NCBI RefSeq assembly: GCF_043641075.1
Contig: NZ_JBHZRC010000006.1
Span: forward strand, 192,509 to 256,508
Origin: Bacillus_BD oryzisoli_A
Lineage (GTDB): Bacteria > Bacillota > Bacilli > Bacillales > Cytobacillaceae
Direction of reading: 5' to 3'
Length of the DNA stretch: 64,000 nt
This document shows positions 8,762 to 17,179 of the stretch, one piece after another (position 1 is the first letter of the stretch; each line of letters starts with the position of its first letter). The position numbers were made by a program, and so were the translations under genes. The notes beneath the pieces are model-generated. The model saw only the letters and a program-made list of their open reading frames with translations, was not told the DNA's origin and made no database searches.

Positions 8762-9562
8762 ATGCCTGAAAATAAAAATAATACAAATGATCATTACGAT
8801 TGTGAGCCCAAAAAACACCAGCTGCATCATAGCAGTATGGTGACTAAGTTTCCAGTTGTCTTAGCAGAAGTAGACCTACAGAAATGTTTATTTCATGTGA
8901 CAGAGTTTACTGAGGATGTATTAGAAATCAAGGATGTAAAGAAAAGATTGGTGATTACGCAATGCCGCTTGTTACTGCCTACAAAAGAATTATTTATAAA
9001 AGGGTATATTCGTAAAAACATTCGATACGCAGCCCCAGCCCTTTTTGTAGAGCAATCGGATTGTTCCCCGGAGCAGATACTGGATCCAGCGTTATCTGAT
9101 TACCTGACACAAACCTCTATTCAATCCGATATTCGATCGCATACCGAGAAAATCCCTTTTGAATTGCGGACAGAAATAAAAGAATTTAGTTCAATGCCTG
9201 AGCTGCCAAAAAGTAGCAGCCATAACGAATTTGATTTTTTTATTTCACAGTCACTACCTTCGGGTTTTCCAGAAAAGGATCAGATGCTTTCTAGTGATTT
9301 AACCCAATTTCATCAGGAAAGCAAACAATACTATAATGAACTACCGTATTGTGAATTAATTTCACATACTATCATTGAATGGAATGAAGCGTTGACTAGG
9401 TATCCTATCGCTCGAAGACGAACCTATGGAATTTTCGGTTCATCCGGTGAACTTCTACAGGAGGATGTACCTTTTCGATCCACTGATGATAAAATCGTAA
9501 TTGACTTTAAGCTGAAGATTCTCCAGAATCAACAGATATTTATATCATCAGCTGGCATCTAA
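8762..9562 (+). CDS. SPOCS/DUF3794-like spore protein, paralog 1
   Basis: A 266-aa protein paralogous to the gene at 13498. Both share a core reading EDVLEIKDVKKxLVxTQCRLLLP, then LFIKGYxRKNI. This resembles the repeat unit of SPOCS (DUF3794) domains found in spore coat and morphogenesis proteins, and the Bacillus cereus BC_2427-like family. Both also share SHTExIPF, the SSDLxQFHQ segment and NELPYCEL. No signal peptide is seen. The start at 8762 follows GGAGG at 8749-8753; the in-frame GTG at 8741 has no ribosome site. A sigma-K-like promoter points to mother-cell expression, so a coat or exosporium role is inferred. Function is not demonstrated for the family. Confidence 0.75.
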   Translation: MPENKNNTNDHYDCEPKKHQLHHSSMVTKFPVVLAEVDLQKCLFHVTEFTEDVLEIKDVKKRLVITQCRLLLPTKELFIKGYIRKNIRYAAPALFVEQSDCSPEQILDPALSDYLTQTSIQSDIRSHTEKIPFELRTEIKEFSSMPELPKSSSHNEFDFFISQSLPSGFPEKDQMLSSDLTQFHQESKQYYNELPYCELISHTIIEWNEALTRYPIARRRTYGIFGSSGELLQEDVPFRSTDDKIVIDFKLKILQNQQIFISSAGI

Positions 9563-9958
9563 ACATGACTGTAAGTAATCGCATGGCATGCTGTATACGA
9601 CCTTTCATTTTTAATCAACACTCACCCAATCTATGTACAAATTTTCATAGACTAACTCTAAAAAAAGATGCTAAAAAATTATATATTTTATATACACATT
9701 CACCCTTCTTTGCATACGCTATATTGGGTATTAGTCAATAACAAAACCAGCATTGAACCGCATTTTATATGCGGTTTTTTTTTTGCATGGGTCTTCCTAA
9801 AAAGTACTAGAACTCACTATTTGTCTAGTTGACTGCCATGGTGCATAGTGAATGGGTTATTGCATACCATTCTATGTCGCCCAAGTGTTTGTGACGTTCT
9901 TATCATTTTTATGTTAAAATATTATTAAATAACTGAATGTAATAAGAGGATATGATGT
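9563..9958. other. Intergenic region with one terminator
   Basis: About 396 bp between the first SPOCS-like gene and the histidine kinase. I see only the terminator at 9756 and, near the right end, AT-rich sequence before the kinase RBS. No small coding frame with a ribosome site was found. Confidence 0.5.
9756..9790 (+). terminator. Rho-independent terminator
   Basis: AACCGCAT and ATGCGGTT form an 8-bp stem followed by a run of ten T residues. It lies about 190 bp after the spore protein stop, in its reading direction. Confidence 0.8.
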
Positions 9959-11194
9959 ATGAGACTCCATGGACGAGTATTTTTTATTAGTATTTTTATT
10001 CTTTTTGAATGTTTCCAGGTGCTGTTATTTGGAGATTTATCAATTTGGAAGAGTATGATTGATCTAATCATTGGAATATTGATTGCCTGGTTCATTGGCA
10101 ATCAATATGATAAATTAAAATTCTATATTGATAGAATGAATGAAACAGAAAAGAGCTATCAGCAATTAATTGAAACGATACCGGACTCAATCCTTATCCA
10201 TCATCAAAATATGATTCTTTATGTAAATGAGGCTGGAAAAGATTTATTGGGAGCTGATCACAAGGATCAGATCGTCGGTAAATCCATCTATCACTTTATC
10301 ACTCCTCATTATCAAGAACTTGCGAAGAAACGGATGGATCTACTCCAGCTAGAGAAAAAACCAACGAATAATGTGGAGCAAAAACTAGTACGACTGGATA
10401 ACAAAACGATTTTCGTTGAAATCTCCAGCAGGTTAATCAGCCATAATGGGAAAAAGGCCATCTTATCTGTGTGTAAAGATATTACGGATAAAAAAGAAGA
10501 AACTGAGGGTCTTCTGCAGAAATCAGAAAAGCTGGCCTTAGTCGGACAAATGGCTGCTGGGATTGCACATGAAATACGGAATCCTCTCACTTCCATCAAA
10601 GGGTTTGTCCAGCTGTTCAAATCAAAATATACAGAGGATCAAGAATATTTTGACCTTGTCCTATCAGAATTGGACCGGATTAATCTCATTATCGGTGAAT
10701 TCCTAGTTTTAGCAAAACCAACCGCCATAGTGTTTCAGGACAGAGAGATTCAGCATTTAATAAAGGATGTCGTGACGCTTGTAAACACACAGGCTATTAT
10801 GAATAATATACAAATCTTTGTTGAATTTGAAGCAGATATCCCGACGATTGTTTGTGAAGAAAATCAATTAAAACAGGTATTTATTAATATTTTGAAAAAC
10901 TCTATTGAAGCCATGCCAAATGGTGGAAATATAGATGTGAAAGTGAAGAAACTAGAAAAGGACAAGGTTTCGATTCGTTTTATTGATCAAGGCATTGGCA
11001 TTCAAGAGGACCGCATTCCCACTTTAGGAGAACCCTTCTATACCACAAAGGAAAAAGGAACGGGTTTAGGATTAATGACCAGCTATAAAATCATTGAAAA
11101 TCATGATGGCGAACTACTAATCACAAGCAAACTGCATAAAGGAACGACCGTTGAAGTCATTTTACCCACTGTTCCAAAAAACCACCTAGTGTAA
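9959..11194 (+). CDS. Membrane PAS sensor histidine kinase, sporulation-kinase type
   Basis: A 411-aa kinase with two N-terminal membrane segments (about 7-24 and 32-48) and a PAS domain (about 65-180). The HisKA domain carries the phospho-acceptor in GIAHEIRNPLTSIKGF, His204. The HATPase has N box (INILKNSIEAMP), GIGI and GTGLGL motifs. The order and the sequence around the H box are typical of KinB/KinE-like kinases feeding the Spo0F-Spo0B-Spo0A relay, and no partner response regulator is adjacent, as expected for an orphan phosphorelay kinase. AGAGGA precedes the ATG. It sits between two late-sporulation paralogs. Assignment to a specific Kin is not possible. Confidence 0.88.
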   Translation: MRLHGRVFFISIFILFECFQVLLFGDLSIWKSMIDLIIGILIAWFIGNQYDKLKFYIDRMNETEKSYQQLIETIPDSILIHHQNMILYVNEAGKDLLGADHKDQIVGKSIYHFITPHYQELAKKRMDLLQLEKKPTNNVEQKLVRLDNKTIFVEISSRLISHNGKKAILSVCKDITDKKEETEGLLQKSEKLALVGQMAAGIAHEIRNPLTSIKGFVQLFKSKYTEDQEYFDLVLSELDRINLIIGEFLVLAKPTAIVFQDREIQHLIKDVVTLVNTQAIMNNIQIFVEFEADIPTIVCEENQLKQVFINILKNSIEAMPNGGNIDVKVKKLEKDKVSIRFIDQGIGIQEDRIPTLGEPFYTTKEKGTGLGLMTSYKIIENHDGELLITSKLHKGTTVEVILPTVPKNHLV

Positions 11195-11250
11195 GCCTAA
11201 ACTATGAGAACCGCTGCTTGTTCTATGGGAAAAAGCAGCGGTTCAAAAAA

Positions 11251-11297
11251 ATGTGGGCGGTTCTGTTGCTTCCATGAAGCAACAGAACCGCCCACAT
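11251..11297. terminator. Perfect 22-bp-arm palindrome, bidirectional terminator (GGTTCT family)
   Basis: Arms 11251-11272 and 11276-11297 are perfectly complementary around a 3-nt loop. TTTACTTTTTT follows on the plus strand and TTTTTT on the minus strand, so it can terminate both the kinase and the YppF-like gene. The arms contain GCGGTTCTGTTGCTTC, a variant of the dispersed repeat family of this window. A smaller hairpin (GAACCGCTGCTT/AAGCAGCGGTTC, 11208-11244) precedes it without a U-run. Confidence 0.85.
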
Positions 11298-11305
11298 TTA
11301 CTTTT

Positions 11306-11488
11306 TTATGAAAAACTTGGCTTAACTGCGTTTTTTCTGTCTAGTTCGAAATATAGGTTTTTATATTCTTTAATTGATAGTTCGCCATATATATAACTTC
11401 TTTGAACAAAATCTAGTAGTTCATTGACATGTGATGGGTTACGATTTCTTTCTGATTTAAAACGGTTAATTAATCCTTCTAGTAACAT
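11306..11488 (-). CDS. YppF-like small protein
   Basis: A 60-aa soluble peptide resembling the Bacillus YppF family: N-terminal LIEGLINRFK-like stretch, then PSHVNELLDFVQRSYIYGELSIKEYKNLYFELD, the family's most constant part. Function of YppF is unknown. GTGGGA sits at a suitable distance before the ATG. It converges on the kinase gene and shares its terminator palindrome. Family assignment is from memory of the motif and is moderate. Confidence 0.65.
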   Translation of the reverse strand: MLLEGLINRFKSERNRNPSHVNELLDFVQRSYIYGELSIKEYKNLYFELDRKNAVKPSFS

Positions 11489-11617
11489 AGTAATCCCACT
11501 CTTTCATTGGCATTTTTTTACTTACGATTATTGACAAGATTATTATAGCATGTGATTTAGATTACACTTATTTTAAAAAAATTCAAACTACCGACATTTT
11601 TCTACAAAAATTTTACG

Positions 11618-11676
11618 GTGTCAGGCACCACAAATGGACAGTTCACGTACTTTGTCCTTTTGTGGTGCCTGACATC
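11618..11676. terminator. Long inverted repeat with TGTCAGGCACC arms, MFS gene terminator
   Basis: GTGTCAGGCACCACAAA and its complement TTGTGGTGCCTGACA face each other about 20 nt apart directly after the MFS stop codon. A near relative with longer perfect arms lies at 30183-30242. It is the second dispersed hairpin family in the window and probably terminates the MFS transcript. Confidence 0.75.
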
Positions 11677-12921
11677 TTATTTTGTCGCTAATGTGGTGGT
11701 CCCCTGCTCCAGCAGTATTTTATTACGGCCAAAAAGAATCGTGAGGATGAGCATTAGTAATCCGGTTCCGGTGAGGAGCCATTCGATTGGGAATATGTCA
11801 GCAAGCGGGCCGAAGATCAGCATACCAATAGGCATCATGGATGTGGATATCATGCCAAAGACACCAAAGATCCTTCCCAGATAATTCTCATCTACCTTTT
11901 CCTGTAATAAGACATTTGTCGGTGTATTAAAAATAGGCATTGCAATACCGGTAACAGCCATAAATACAAGATAAATCCAAAAATTAGGGACGATGCCCAG
12001 TGCGAAAGTACAAGCCCCCATAATCAAACTAGCAAAGGTCATCGTATGTATTTTATTTTGGAAGCCTCCCCAGGCTGCGATAATCCCCCCGCCTGCCATC
12101 ATCCCAACAGAAAAGGCAATTTCGATAGCGGTTAACTTCCAAATTTCATCCCCGAACGTGCGGGTCACCTGCAGCGGCGTTAAAAAAGCAGCCGGCGCCA
12201 TTAAGACAAAGAAAATAGCGAAAAACAGAAAGAACACCTTTAAAAAATCATTTCGCTTAATAAAAGAGATCCCTTCCTTTAAGTCAGAAAAATAACTGGT
12301 TGATTGTTTTTCCCTTGCTTTTTGATGTAATGGAATATGGAAGAAAATTAACAACGTCAAAATCGCAATAGCCGCTGTCACGACATCAATAAAGAAAATG
12401 ATTTCAAGCGTTGTGACAGATAATAAAGCTGCGCTGACAATGGGTGAAACAAACATAATAATTGCTTGGATGCTCCCATTGGTTCCGTTCACCTGTGTCA
12501 GCTTCTCCTTCGGTACAATTTGAGGTAGAATCGCACCAACTGCCGGTGTTTGAATCCCGGTACCTAACGCACGAATAGCTGAGATGACAAATAATAGCCA
12601 GGTCGCATCATACCCCATTAAAAAGACAACAGCCAAAATCAATGTAGCACATGCAATCATTCCATCTGACATCATAATCAGAAGCTTTCGGTTATAACGG
12701 TCAGCCCATACCCCCGCTATCGGAGACAAAATAAAAGTGGGAATGAACCCGCATATAATATACACAGTCATCATGACACCGGAGTCCATCGATAAGGTTA
12801 TATACCAAAAAATAGCATATTGAACTAACGAGGAGCCAAAGAGTGAAATCGTCTGGCTGCTTAAAAAAAGAATAATATTCTTTTTCCATTGATCCGTCGC
12901 CTCAAAATTTGTTGCGTTCAT
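11677..12921 (-). CDS. MFS efflux transporter, macrolide/drug type
   Basis: A 414-aa, 12-segment major facilitator of the DHA3-like (MefA-type) group. The N-terminal SLFGSSLVQYAIFWYIT is typical. The inter-helix 2-3 motif GVWADRYNRKLLIMMSD and the later GRIFGVFGMISTSMMPIG are also characteristic. It would export small hydrophobic compounds using the proton gradient. The ATG at 12921 is preferred because AGAAGG lies 11 nt upstream; a GTG at 12930 overlaps that site. No adjacent regulator gene is seen. Substrate cannot be inferred. Confidence 0.85.
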   Translation of the reverse strand: MNATNFEATDQWKKNIILFLSSQTISLFGSSLVQYAIFWYITLSMDSGVMMTVYIICGFIPTFILSPIAGVWADRYNRKLLIMMSDGMIACATLILAVVFLMGYDATWLLFVISAIRALGTGIQTPAVGAILPQIVPKEKLTQVNGTNGSIQAIIMFVSPIVSAALLSVTTLEIIFFIDVVTAAIAILTLLIFFHIPLHQKAREKQSTSYFSDLKEGISFIKRNDFLKVFFLFFAIFFVLMAPAAFLTPLQVTRTFGDEIWKLTAIEIAFSVGMMAGGGIIAAWGGFQNKIHTMTFASLIMGACTFALGIVPNFWIYLVFMAVTGIAMPIFNTPTNVLLQEKVDENYLGRIFGVFGMISTSMMPIGMLIFGPLADIFPIEWLLTGTGLLMLILTILFGRNKILLEQGTTTLATK

Positions 12922-13094
12922 CTTGTTCACTACCTTCTAATTTAAAGTTTGTATTCGAAAATATGTAATAGAGATGTATTAAGTAGTAGAAGTAACATAT
13001 ATCAGATTTTAAACTAATGTACTTCATGATAAATGTCAATTCAGAAGGCATGCTTCTGCATTTGTCATCCAACTTTTAATTTCCTATCAACATA

Positions 13095-13129
13095 AAAAAA
13101 ACCTCCAACAAATTTGGAGGATTTTTTTT
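13095..13129 (-). terminator. Terminator after the first YhfH-like gene
   Basis: AACCTCCA and TTGGAGGATT form a stem flanked by an A-run on one side and eight T on the other, so it can work in both directions. It lies just beyond the stop at 13144 on the minus strand. Confidence 0.75.
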
Positions 13130-13143
13130 GGCGGCTTTGTCTA

Positions 13144-13275
13144 TTACTCCGCTTTCTTCGATAAGCAATAATCACATTCCATTAAATGGGACTCAACCTT
13201 CTCGTCAATCGTTTGACCGCAATCCACACATACCTTTTTCGGTAATTCCTTCACCTGATCAACTGTACTACGCAT
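13144..13275 (-). CDS. YhfH-like zinc-ribbon peptide, copy 1
   Basis: A 43-aa peptide too short for routine gene finding. It carries two CxxC pairs, CVDCGQTIDEKVE and CDYCLSKK, spaced for a zinc ribbon, and matches the YhfH-like Bacillus family. AGGAG precedes the ATG. Two further copies lie at 15645 and 24212, and all three share the element TTGTTATA(A/G)TACAG upstream. This copy is the most diverged (MRSTVDQVKELPKK against MLQ(N/S)PV). Function unknown; metal binding is inferred. Confidence 0.8.
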   Translation of the reverse strand: MRSTVDQVKELPKKVCVDCGQTIDEKVESHLMECDYCLSKKAE

Positions 13276-13439
13276 TTTATACCCTCTCCTTTTTATAATA
13301 CAGATTCATTCGAACTTTATTGTTATAGTACAGTATATGTTGATTATCACAAATGATGATTATTTTTTTATCCCAAATCCACTATCCCTGATTTTAAATG
13401 TTTTTTCGTTTTCTAGTTTGTCTCTGGGCGTTTACCCAA

Positions 13440-13466
13440 ACATGGTTATTTGCCCAGCATAGAATA
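13440..13466 (+). promoter_or_regulatory. Sigma-K-like promoter for the second SPOCS-like gene
   Basis: AC at 13440-13441, 16 nt, then CATAGAATA at 13458-13466 fits AC-N16-CATAnnnTA, with the same geometry as at 8705 in front of the paralog. Confidence 0.6.
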
Positions 13467-13497
13467 CACTATTCTGTTCCCAGTAGGAGGCAATAAA

Positions 13498-14235
13498 ATG
13501 TCAAATAATAATAAACACAATCATAAGGATGATTTTGAGCAAAAGCATTACCGCCCACAAATAAGCATTGGCAAGGTACTAACAAAGATGCCTGTCGTCT
13601 TAGCTGAGCCTAGTTTACAGGTTCATACGATCCACAGAACTCGTTTTCCTGAAGATGTTCTCGAAATTAAAGATGTTAAAAAGCAGCTGGTTCTTACACA
13701 ATGCAGACTGCTACTGCCAACGAATAAATTATTTATTAAAGGGTATGTTCGTAAAAACATTCAGTATGCAGCTGTAACAGAGCAATCAGCAGCTTCAACA
13801 GCAGTTTCAAGTAATATACAATCCCATACTGAGCATATTCCGTTTAATCTCATTACAGAAATTAAAGATTACATTGTAAAGCCAGAAATGCCGAAAACGA
13901 ATAACCGTCATGAGTTTGATTTTTACGTGACGAGACCTTTACCAGTTGGATACCCTGAAAAGGATGAACTGCTATCAAGTGACCTTTCCCAATTCCATCA
14001 GGCAAGTTCAGAGTATTATAACGAACTTCCCTATTGCGAATTGGTTTCCAGTAAAATCATTGAATGGGTGGAGGCAGTGGATAGATGTCTGCTTGAATCT
14101 ACTGGACTCATGAATGAAGGCACGTTTACAGAAACGGAAGATAAATTAGTTATTGATTTCAGCATAAAAATTCTCCAAAATCAGCATGTATATGTATCAT
14201 CTACAACCAATGACGATGACTGTGATTGTGAATAA
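13498..14235 (+). CDS. SPOCS/DUF3794-like spore protein, paralog 2
   Basis: A 245-aa paralog of the protein at 8762, with the same EDVLEIKDVKKQLVLTQCR and KLFIKGYVRKNIQYA core, the SHTEHIPFN segment and SSDLSQFHQ. It is about 20 residues shorter, mainly lacking an insert after the core, and ends in an acidic, Cys-containing tail (DDDCDCE). The start at 13498 has GGAGG at 13486-13490; an in-frame start at 13450 overlaps the promoter. The sigma-K-like promoter suggests deposition in the coat or exosporium late in sporulation. The pair probably arose by duplication around the kinase-MFS block. Confidence 0.75.
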   Translation: MSNNNKHNHKDDFEQKHYRPQISIGKVLTKMPVVLAEPSLQVHTIHRTRFPEDVLEIKDVKKQLVLTQCRLLLPTNKLFIKGYVRKNIQYAAVTEQSAASTAVSSNIQSHTEHIPFNLITEIKDYIVKPEMPKTNNRHEFDFYVTRPLPVGYPEKDELLSSDLSQFHQASSEYYNELPYCELVSSKIIEWVEAVDRCLLESTGLMNEGTFTETEDKLVIDFSIKILQNQHVYVSSTTNDDDCDCE

Positions 14236-14368
14236 CTGTTAAAGAGACATTTTACAAAATCATAGTATTGCCAGCATCAAGCTACACTTCCTCATTGTTT
14301 TATGAAAAAGTTCCTGCAAATTATCATCATCATTTATTGATCCCATTCTGAAACTGTTGAAATATGCA

Positions 14369-14517
14369 TGTGAGGGATGGTACTTTTACCATCTTCCTCA
14401 CAATGCCATTATTTTCTTAAATAATGGCCTTACTTCCCATTGTATATTTGAATTTTGATGAACTCTTATACATATGAAGAAAGTGGCTGCTCACATGTGA
14501 ACAGCCACTTTCTTCAT
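14369..14517. terminator. Three consecutive hairpins, last is a bidirectional terminator
   Basis: Hairpin 1 (14369-14402) pairs TGTGAGG..GATGGTA with TACCATC..CCTCACA with a bulge. Hairpin 2 (14405-14428) is GCCATTATTT/AAATAATGGC. Hairpin 3 (14474-14517) has 16-bp perfect arms, ATGAAGAAAGTGGCTG and its complement, and sits between convergent genes. The 14236-14536 gap holds nothing else I can support. Confidence 0.65.
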
Positions 14518-14536
14518 AATACTATTAAGTATCATT

Positions 14537-14704
14537 CTATCTGATACGTCCTGTTATCCCGTCGTTCCCAATAATGGTTTCCCCGACTCTTGGTTTACTC
14601 GCCAGCTTTGCATTCTTTGTTTCCTTTTCAATCCCAAGGTCCGTACGGCTTTTAGCCATTGAGGGCTGATCTACCACATCTGTTACTTTTTCATCATTCG
14701 GCAT
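14537..14704 (-). CDS. Hypothetical small protein, 55 aa
   Basis: I do not recognise this peptide. It starts MPNDEKVTDVVDQPSMAKSR, is hydrophilic and charged, and ends with the Gly-rich GETIIGNDGITGRIR. GGGAG lies 8 nt before the ATG, which is the main support that it is expressed. It precedes the three-hairpin region, so it has a terminator. No Cys and no membrane segment. Confidence 0.6.
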   Translation of the reverse strand: MPNDEKVTDVVDQPSMAKSRTDLGIEKETKNAKLASKPRVGETIIGNDGITGRIR

Positions 14705-14772
14705 TTTAATTCTCCCTTTTCATTTTGACAAAATTGAAAAGCAGCTGCCTGTTTCAGCAACGCTTACTAATA

Positions 14773-15450
14773 TTATTGCTGCATTGGACTGAGCGCATCC
14801 ATATGGCTGGCAATCATCGCAATAATCGTACTAGCTTCTTCCCTGCTGAAAATAAAATTTGTTTCATCTTTTAGCAAATCATCATCCTCTGTCCAGATCC
14901 GATTGACACGTCTTAACACACCATCACCAGTTTCCTGCACAATGCCAAACTGGTACGTGACCTCCACTTCATTTTCCAGATAATAGGCTGTCACTTCGGG
15001 TGTTTCCCATTCGACATCAACCTGTTCTAAGAGAATGTTTGCATCGTCCCCATCATCATCAATACTTTCTAACTCATCATCATCGGCTACATAATAACCG
15101 GTATCCTCGTCAAACAGTTCATCTGATGCTGCCGCATCCTCATCCATATAGATGTGGAAGCTTTCATGTACTGCATCAACAATATCCTCAATGTCAGCTA
15201 ACACGACCTTGCTTTCATATCCTAAATCTGGATCAAAGGATTCAATATAAAATTCTTCATTTCGCGGATCAAAATAAATCGTACAAAAATAATCCCTATC
15301 CTCATCGCCATTTTCAACGAAAAAATCAATTCTCGGATGCTTTGACCCACGTTCGACAGACATCCCGCCATTTTCATCATACTTACTACAAATCGAATCC
15401 AGGCTATCCTGCAGCTCACCACAGACCCGGTCAAACCATTCTAAATCCAT
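14773..15450 (-). CDS. Hypothetical acidic protein, 225 aa
   Basis: An unrecognised, strongly acidic cytosolic protein (runs such as DEDAAASDELFDEDTGYY and DDDELESIDDDGDD in the middle). The N-terminal half (WFDRVCGELQDSL to GYESKVVL) looks like a compact alpha/beta fold with FCTIYFDPRNEEFYIESF. The C-terminal part, EVTYQFGIVQETGDGVLRRV, may be a second small domain. The ATG at 15450 follows GGGGAG at good spacing and is preferred to the GTG two codons upstream. It could be an immunity-type or regulatory protein; nothing in context decides. Confidence 0.7.
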   Translation of the reverse strand: MDLEWFDRVCGELQDSLDSICSKYDENGGMSVERGSKHPRIDFFVENGDEDRDYFCTIYFDPRNEEFYIESFDPDLGYESKVVLADIEDIVDAVHESFHIYMDEDAAASDELFDEDTGYYVADDDELESIDDDGDDANILLEQVDVEWETPEVTAYYLENEVEVTYQFGIVQETGDGVLRRVNRIWTEDDDLLKDETNFIFSREEASTIIAMIASHMDALSPMQQ

Positions 15451-15532
15451 ACACACTCTCCCCTTTCAATACCAACAACAATAGTATGACCACCCAATAA
15501 AAATCCTTCCTTCATTTAGGTCGTTAATTATT

Positions 15533-15560
15533 GGAAGCAGGGGGACGGTTCTTATGCTTC
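15533..15560. repeat. GGTTCT-family repeat, single copy
   Basis: GGAAGCAGGGGGACGGTTCT followed by TATGCTTC: a single imperfect palindrome whose GGAAGCA arm pairs with TGCTTC. It lies between the acidic protein and YhfH-like copy 2. Confidence 0.8.
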
Positions 15561-15644
15561 TAAAATATTTTATACAAAACAAAAAACCCTTCATAAGAAT
15601 GGGTTATCCTACAAAGAGTTCGTTCATATTAAGGAGTGTTGTTT

Positions 15645-15779
15645 TTATTCATTCCGCTTTGATAAGCAATGGTCACATTCCATTAAATAGGATTCAGCCT
15701 GTTCCTCAATAGCCTGACCACATTCTGCACATTCCTTTTGTGGTAATTGTTTAAAAAAGTCAACTGGGTTTTGTAGCAT
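15645..15779 (-). CDS. YhfH-like zinc-ribbon peptide, copy 2
   Basis: A 44-aa peptide with CAECGQAIEEQAESYLMEC and CDHCLSKR, giving two CxxC pairs. It is about 80 percent identical by eye to the copy at 24212 and less to that at 13144. AGGCG lies upstream of the ATG. The sequence TTGTTATAATACAGTATATG at 15824-15843 is shared with copy 1 (13320-13339) and, with small changes, copy 3, suggesting a common promoter. Confidence 0.8.
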   Translation of the reverse strand: MLQNPVDFFKQLPQKECAECGQAIEEQAESYLMECDHCLSKRNE

Positions 15780-15878
15780 TAGAATCGCCTCCGTTTTATA
15801 CTACAGTTCATTTTAATTAACTGTTGTTATAATACAGTATATGTAATTCTTCACAGACTATGTACGTTTTCTCATAAA

Positions 15879-15909
15879 AAAAGAAGCAGGAATTGATCCC
15901 GCTTCTTTT
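15879..15909 (-). terminator. Terminator after the 50-aa peptide gene
   Basis: AAAAGAAGC and GCTTCTTTT flank a loop containing AGG/CCC. A T-run follows on the minus strand. It serves the gene at 15953-16105. Confidence 0.65.
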
Positions 15910-15924
15910 ATTTCTTTATGATAT

Positions 15925-15953
15925 GGAAGCAAGAGAACCGTCCCTCCGCTTCC
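15925..15953. repeat. GGTTCT-family repeat touching a stop codon
   Basis: GGAAGCAAGAGAACCGTCCC then TCCGCTTCC. Its right end coincides with the stop codon of the minus-strand peptide gene at 15953, so the element inserted or arose exactly at a gene end. Confidence 0.8.
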
Positions 15954-16105
15954 TAGACTGTTCTGCCGCCAGCCCCTGGTGATTTGTCTGTATTTTCCTG
16001 TGTATTATAAGTGTCTTTATTTGAACCGTGGCCTTTTTCTCCACCGTACTCACTCTTATGTTGACTCTGTATCTTCCTAAATTTCTCAAAGTTATAATTA
16101 ACCAT
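15953..16105 (-). CDS. Hypothetical small protein, 50 aa
   Basis: An unrecognised hydrophilic peptide beginning MVNYNFEKFRKIQSQHK with a Gly/Asn/Lys-rich tail ending SPGAGGRTV. AGAGGG lies shortly before the ATG at 16105; the longer upstream frame has no ribosome site. Its stop codon overlaps the edge of a dispersed repeat. Low complexity of the tail suggests it is disordered; a spore-associated peptide is possible but unproven. Confidence 0.6.
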   Translation of the reverse strand: MVNYNFEKFRKIQSQHKSEYGGEKGHGSNKDTYNTQENTDKSPGAGGRTV

Positions 16106-16287
16106 TGTTATCCCTCTTTCCTTCTTTGGATATCGTACATTTATAAGATACACGACAGCATAAAACTTATTCGGGTTATGAAATAATGAAATTTCCTCTC
16201 ATTTCTGCTCTTTTTTAGAGAAAAGTTTTTTCAAACTGAATTTTCTGCTATAGTAAAATGGACAAAGGAAGAAAGGAACTCACCAAC

Positions 16288-17085
16288 ATGAAATGTTTCT
16301 CTATAGATTTAGATGGTACATTATTAAATTCTAAGCATGAGGTTTCAAATGAAAATCTACAGGTCCTCCGCGATCTGCAGGAGCAGGGGCACAGTGTCAT
16401 CATTAACACTGGTCGTGCCGTTGAAGATGTAGTGAAATTGGATGCTGTACAAAAGATTAAGCCGCCCATTATCAGCATAAACGGGACAATCATTTACTCT
16501 GAAACAAGTGATACGTTATTTGAAGCCTCTTTGCCAATTCCAGCTTATAAAGAGTTGTTTCCCATTTTACATCATTTAGGTTTATGGATAATGGTCTATA
16601 CAAACCAAGGCGGATTTCCGTGCCGAAATCCGGACATCCAGGATAAACGCCCTGAAGAAATTGAACCGATTTTCCAGGATTATGATTACGATCAAATATT
16701 GGCAAAAGAAAACATCAAAATTTATAAAGTTATGGCTGTTTCTCGACACGATGAGCTTGAAAAAATTTCCCAGGCTAGAAAAGCCATCGAAGGGAAATTG
16801 GAGGTTTCTATGGCATCCTCCCACCCAAACAATATTGAGTTTACGTCTATTGAAGCAAACAAAGGAACGGCGCTCCTGCGCTTTCAGGAACTTACCAACA
16901 AGAAATTCGATGAAATCTATGCGTTCGGAGATGGCGGAAATGATGTCGAGCAATTTAAAGTTGCGACAGCCTCCGTTGCTATGGGTAACGCCCCATCCTC
17001 AGTACAGCAGCAGGCAGACATTGTCACCAAAACAAATGACGAGAACGGATTTGCCTATGCTGTGAAGCATTTATTGAACCTATAA
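16288..17085 (+). CDS. HAD-superfamily Cof-type phosphatase
   Basis: A 265-aa haloacid dehalogenase hydrolase of the Cof/YwpJ type, which dephosphorylates sugar phosphates, FMN or similar. Motif I is FSIDLDGTLLNSK at the N terminus, motif II is VIINTGRAVED, the lysine is in the FTSIEANKGTAL segment, and motif IV is YAFGDGGNDVEQFK. The C2B cap lies between. The ATG at 16288 is chosen because AAAGGA lies 10 nt upstream; an in-frame ATG at 16258 lacks one. It ends just before a long terminator palindrome. Substrate unknown; these enzymes are commonly promiscuous. Confidence 0.88.
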   Translation: MKCFSIDLDGTLLNSKHEVSNENLQVLRDLQEQGHSVIINTGRAVEDVVKLDAVQKIKPPIISINGTIIYSETSDTLFEASLPIPAYKELFPILHHLGLWIMVYTNQGGFPCRNPDIQDKRPEEIEPIFQDYDYDQILAKENIKIYKVMAVSRHDELEKISQARKAIEGKLEVSMASSHPNNIEFTSIEANKGTALLRFQELTNKKFDEIYAFGDGGNDVEQFKVATASVAMGNAPSSVQQQADIVTKTNDENGFAYAVKHLLNL

Positions 17086-17087
17086 AA

Positions 17088-17140
17088 CAGAGGGACGGTT
17101 CTGTCGCTTCCAAAATGGAAGCAACAGAACCGTCCCTCTG
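17088..17140. terminator. Inverted pair of GGTTCT-family repeats
   Basis: Arms of 25 bp (17088-17112 and 17116-17140) differ at one base and face each other over a 3-nt loop. Each arm is one copy of the dispersed repeat, CAGAGGGACGGTTCTGT and its complement. It lies between the convergent HAD and tatA genes. Confidence 0.85.
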
Positions 17141-17160
17141 CATCCTTTACAAAAAAAAGA

Positions 17161-17179
17161 TGTGAGAAAATTTCTCACA
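17161..17179 (-). terminator. tatA terminator
   Basis: TGTGAGAAAATTTCTCACA is a perfect palindrome next to the tatA stop, followed by a T-run (AAAAAAAA at 17151-17158 on the plus strand). Confidence 0.75.
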
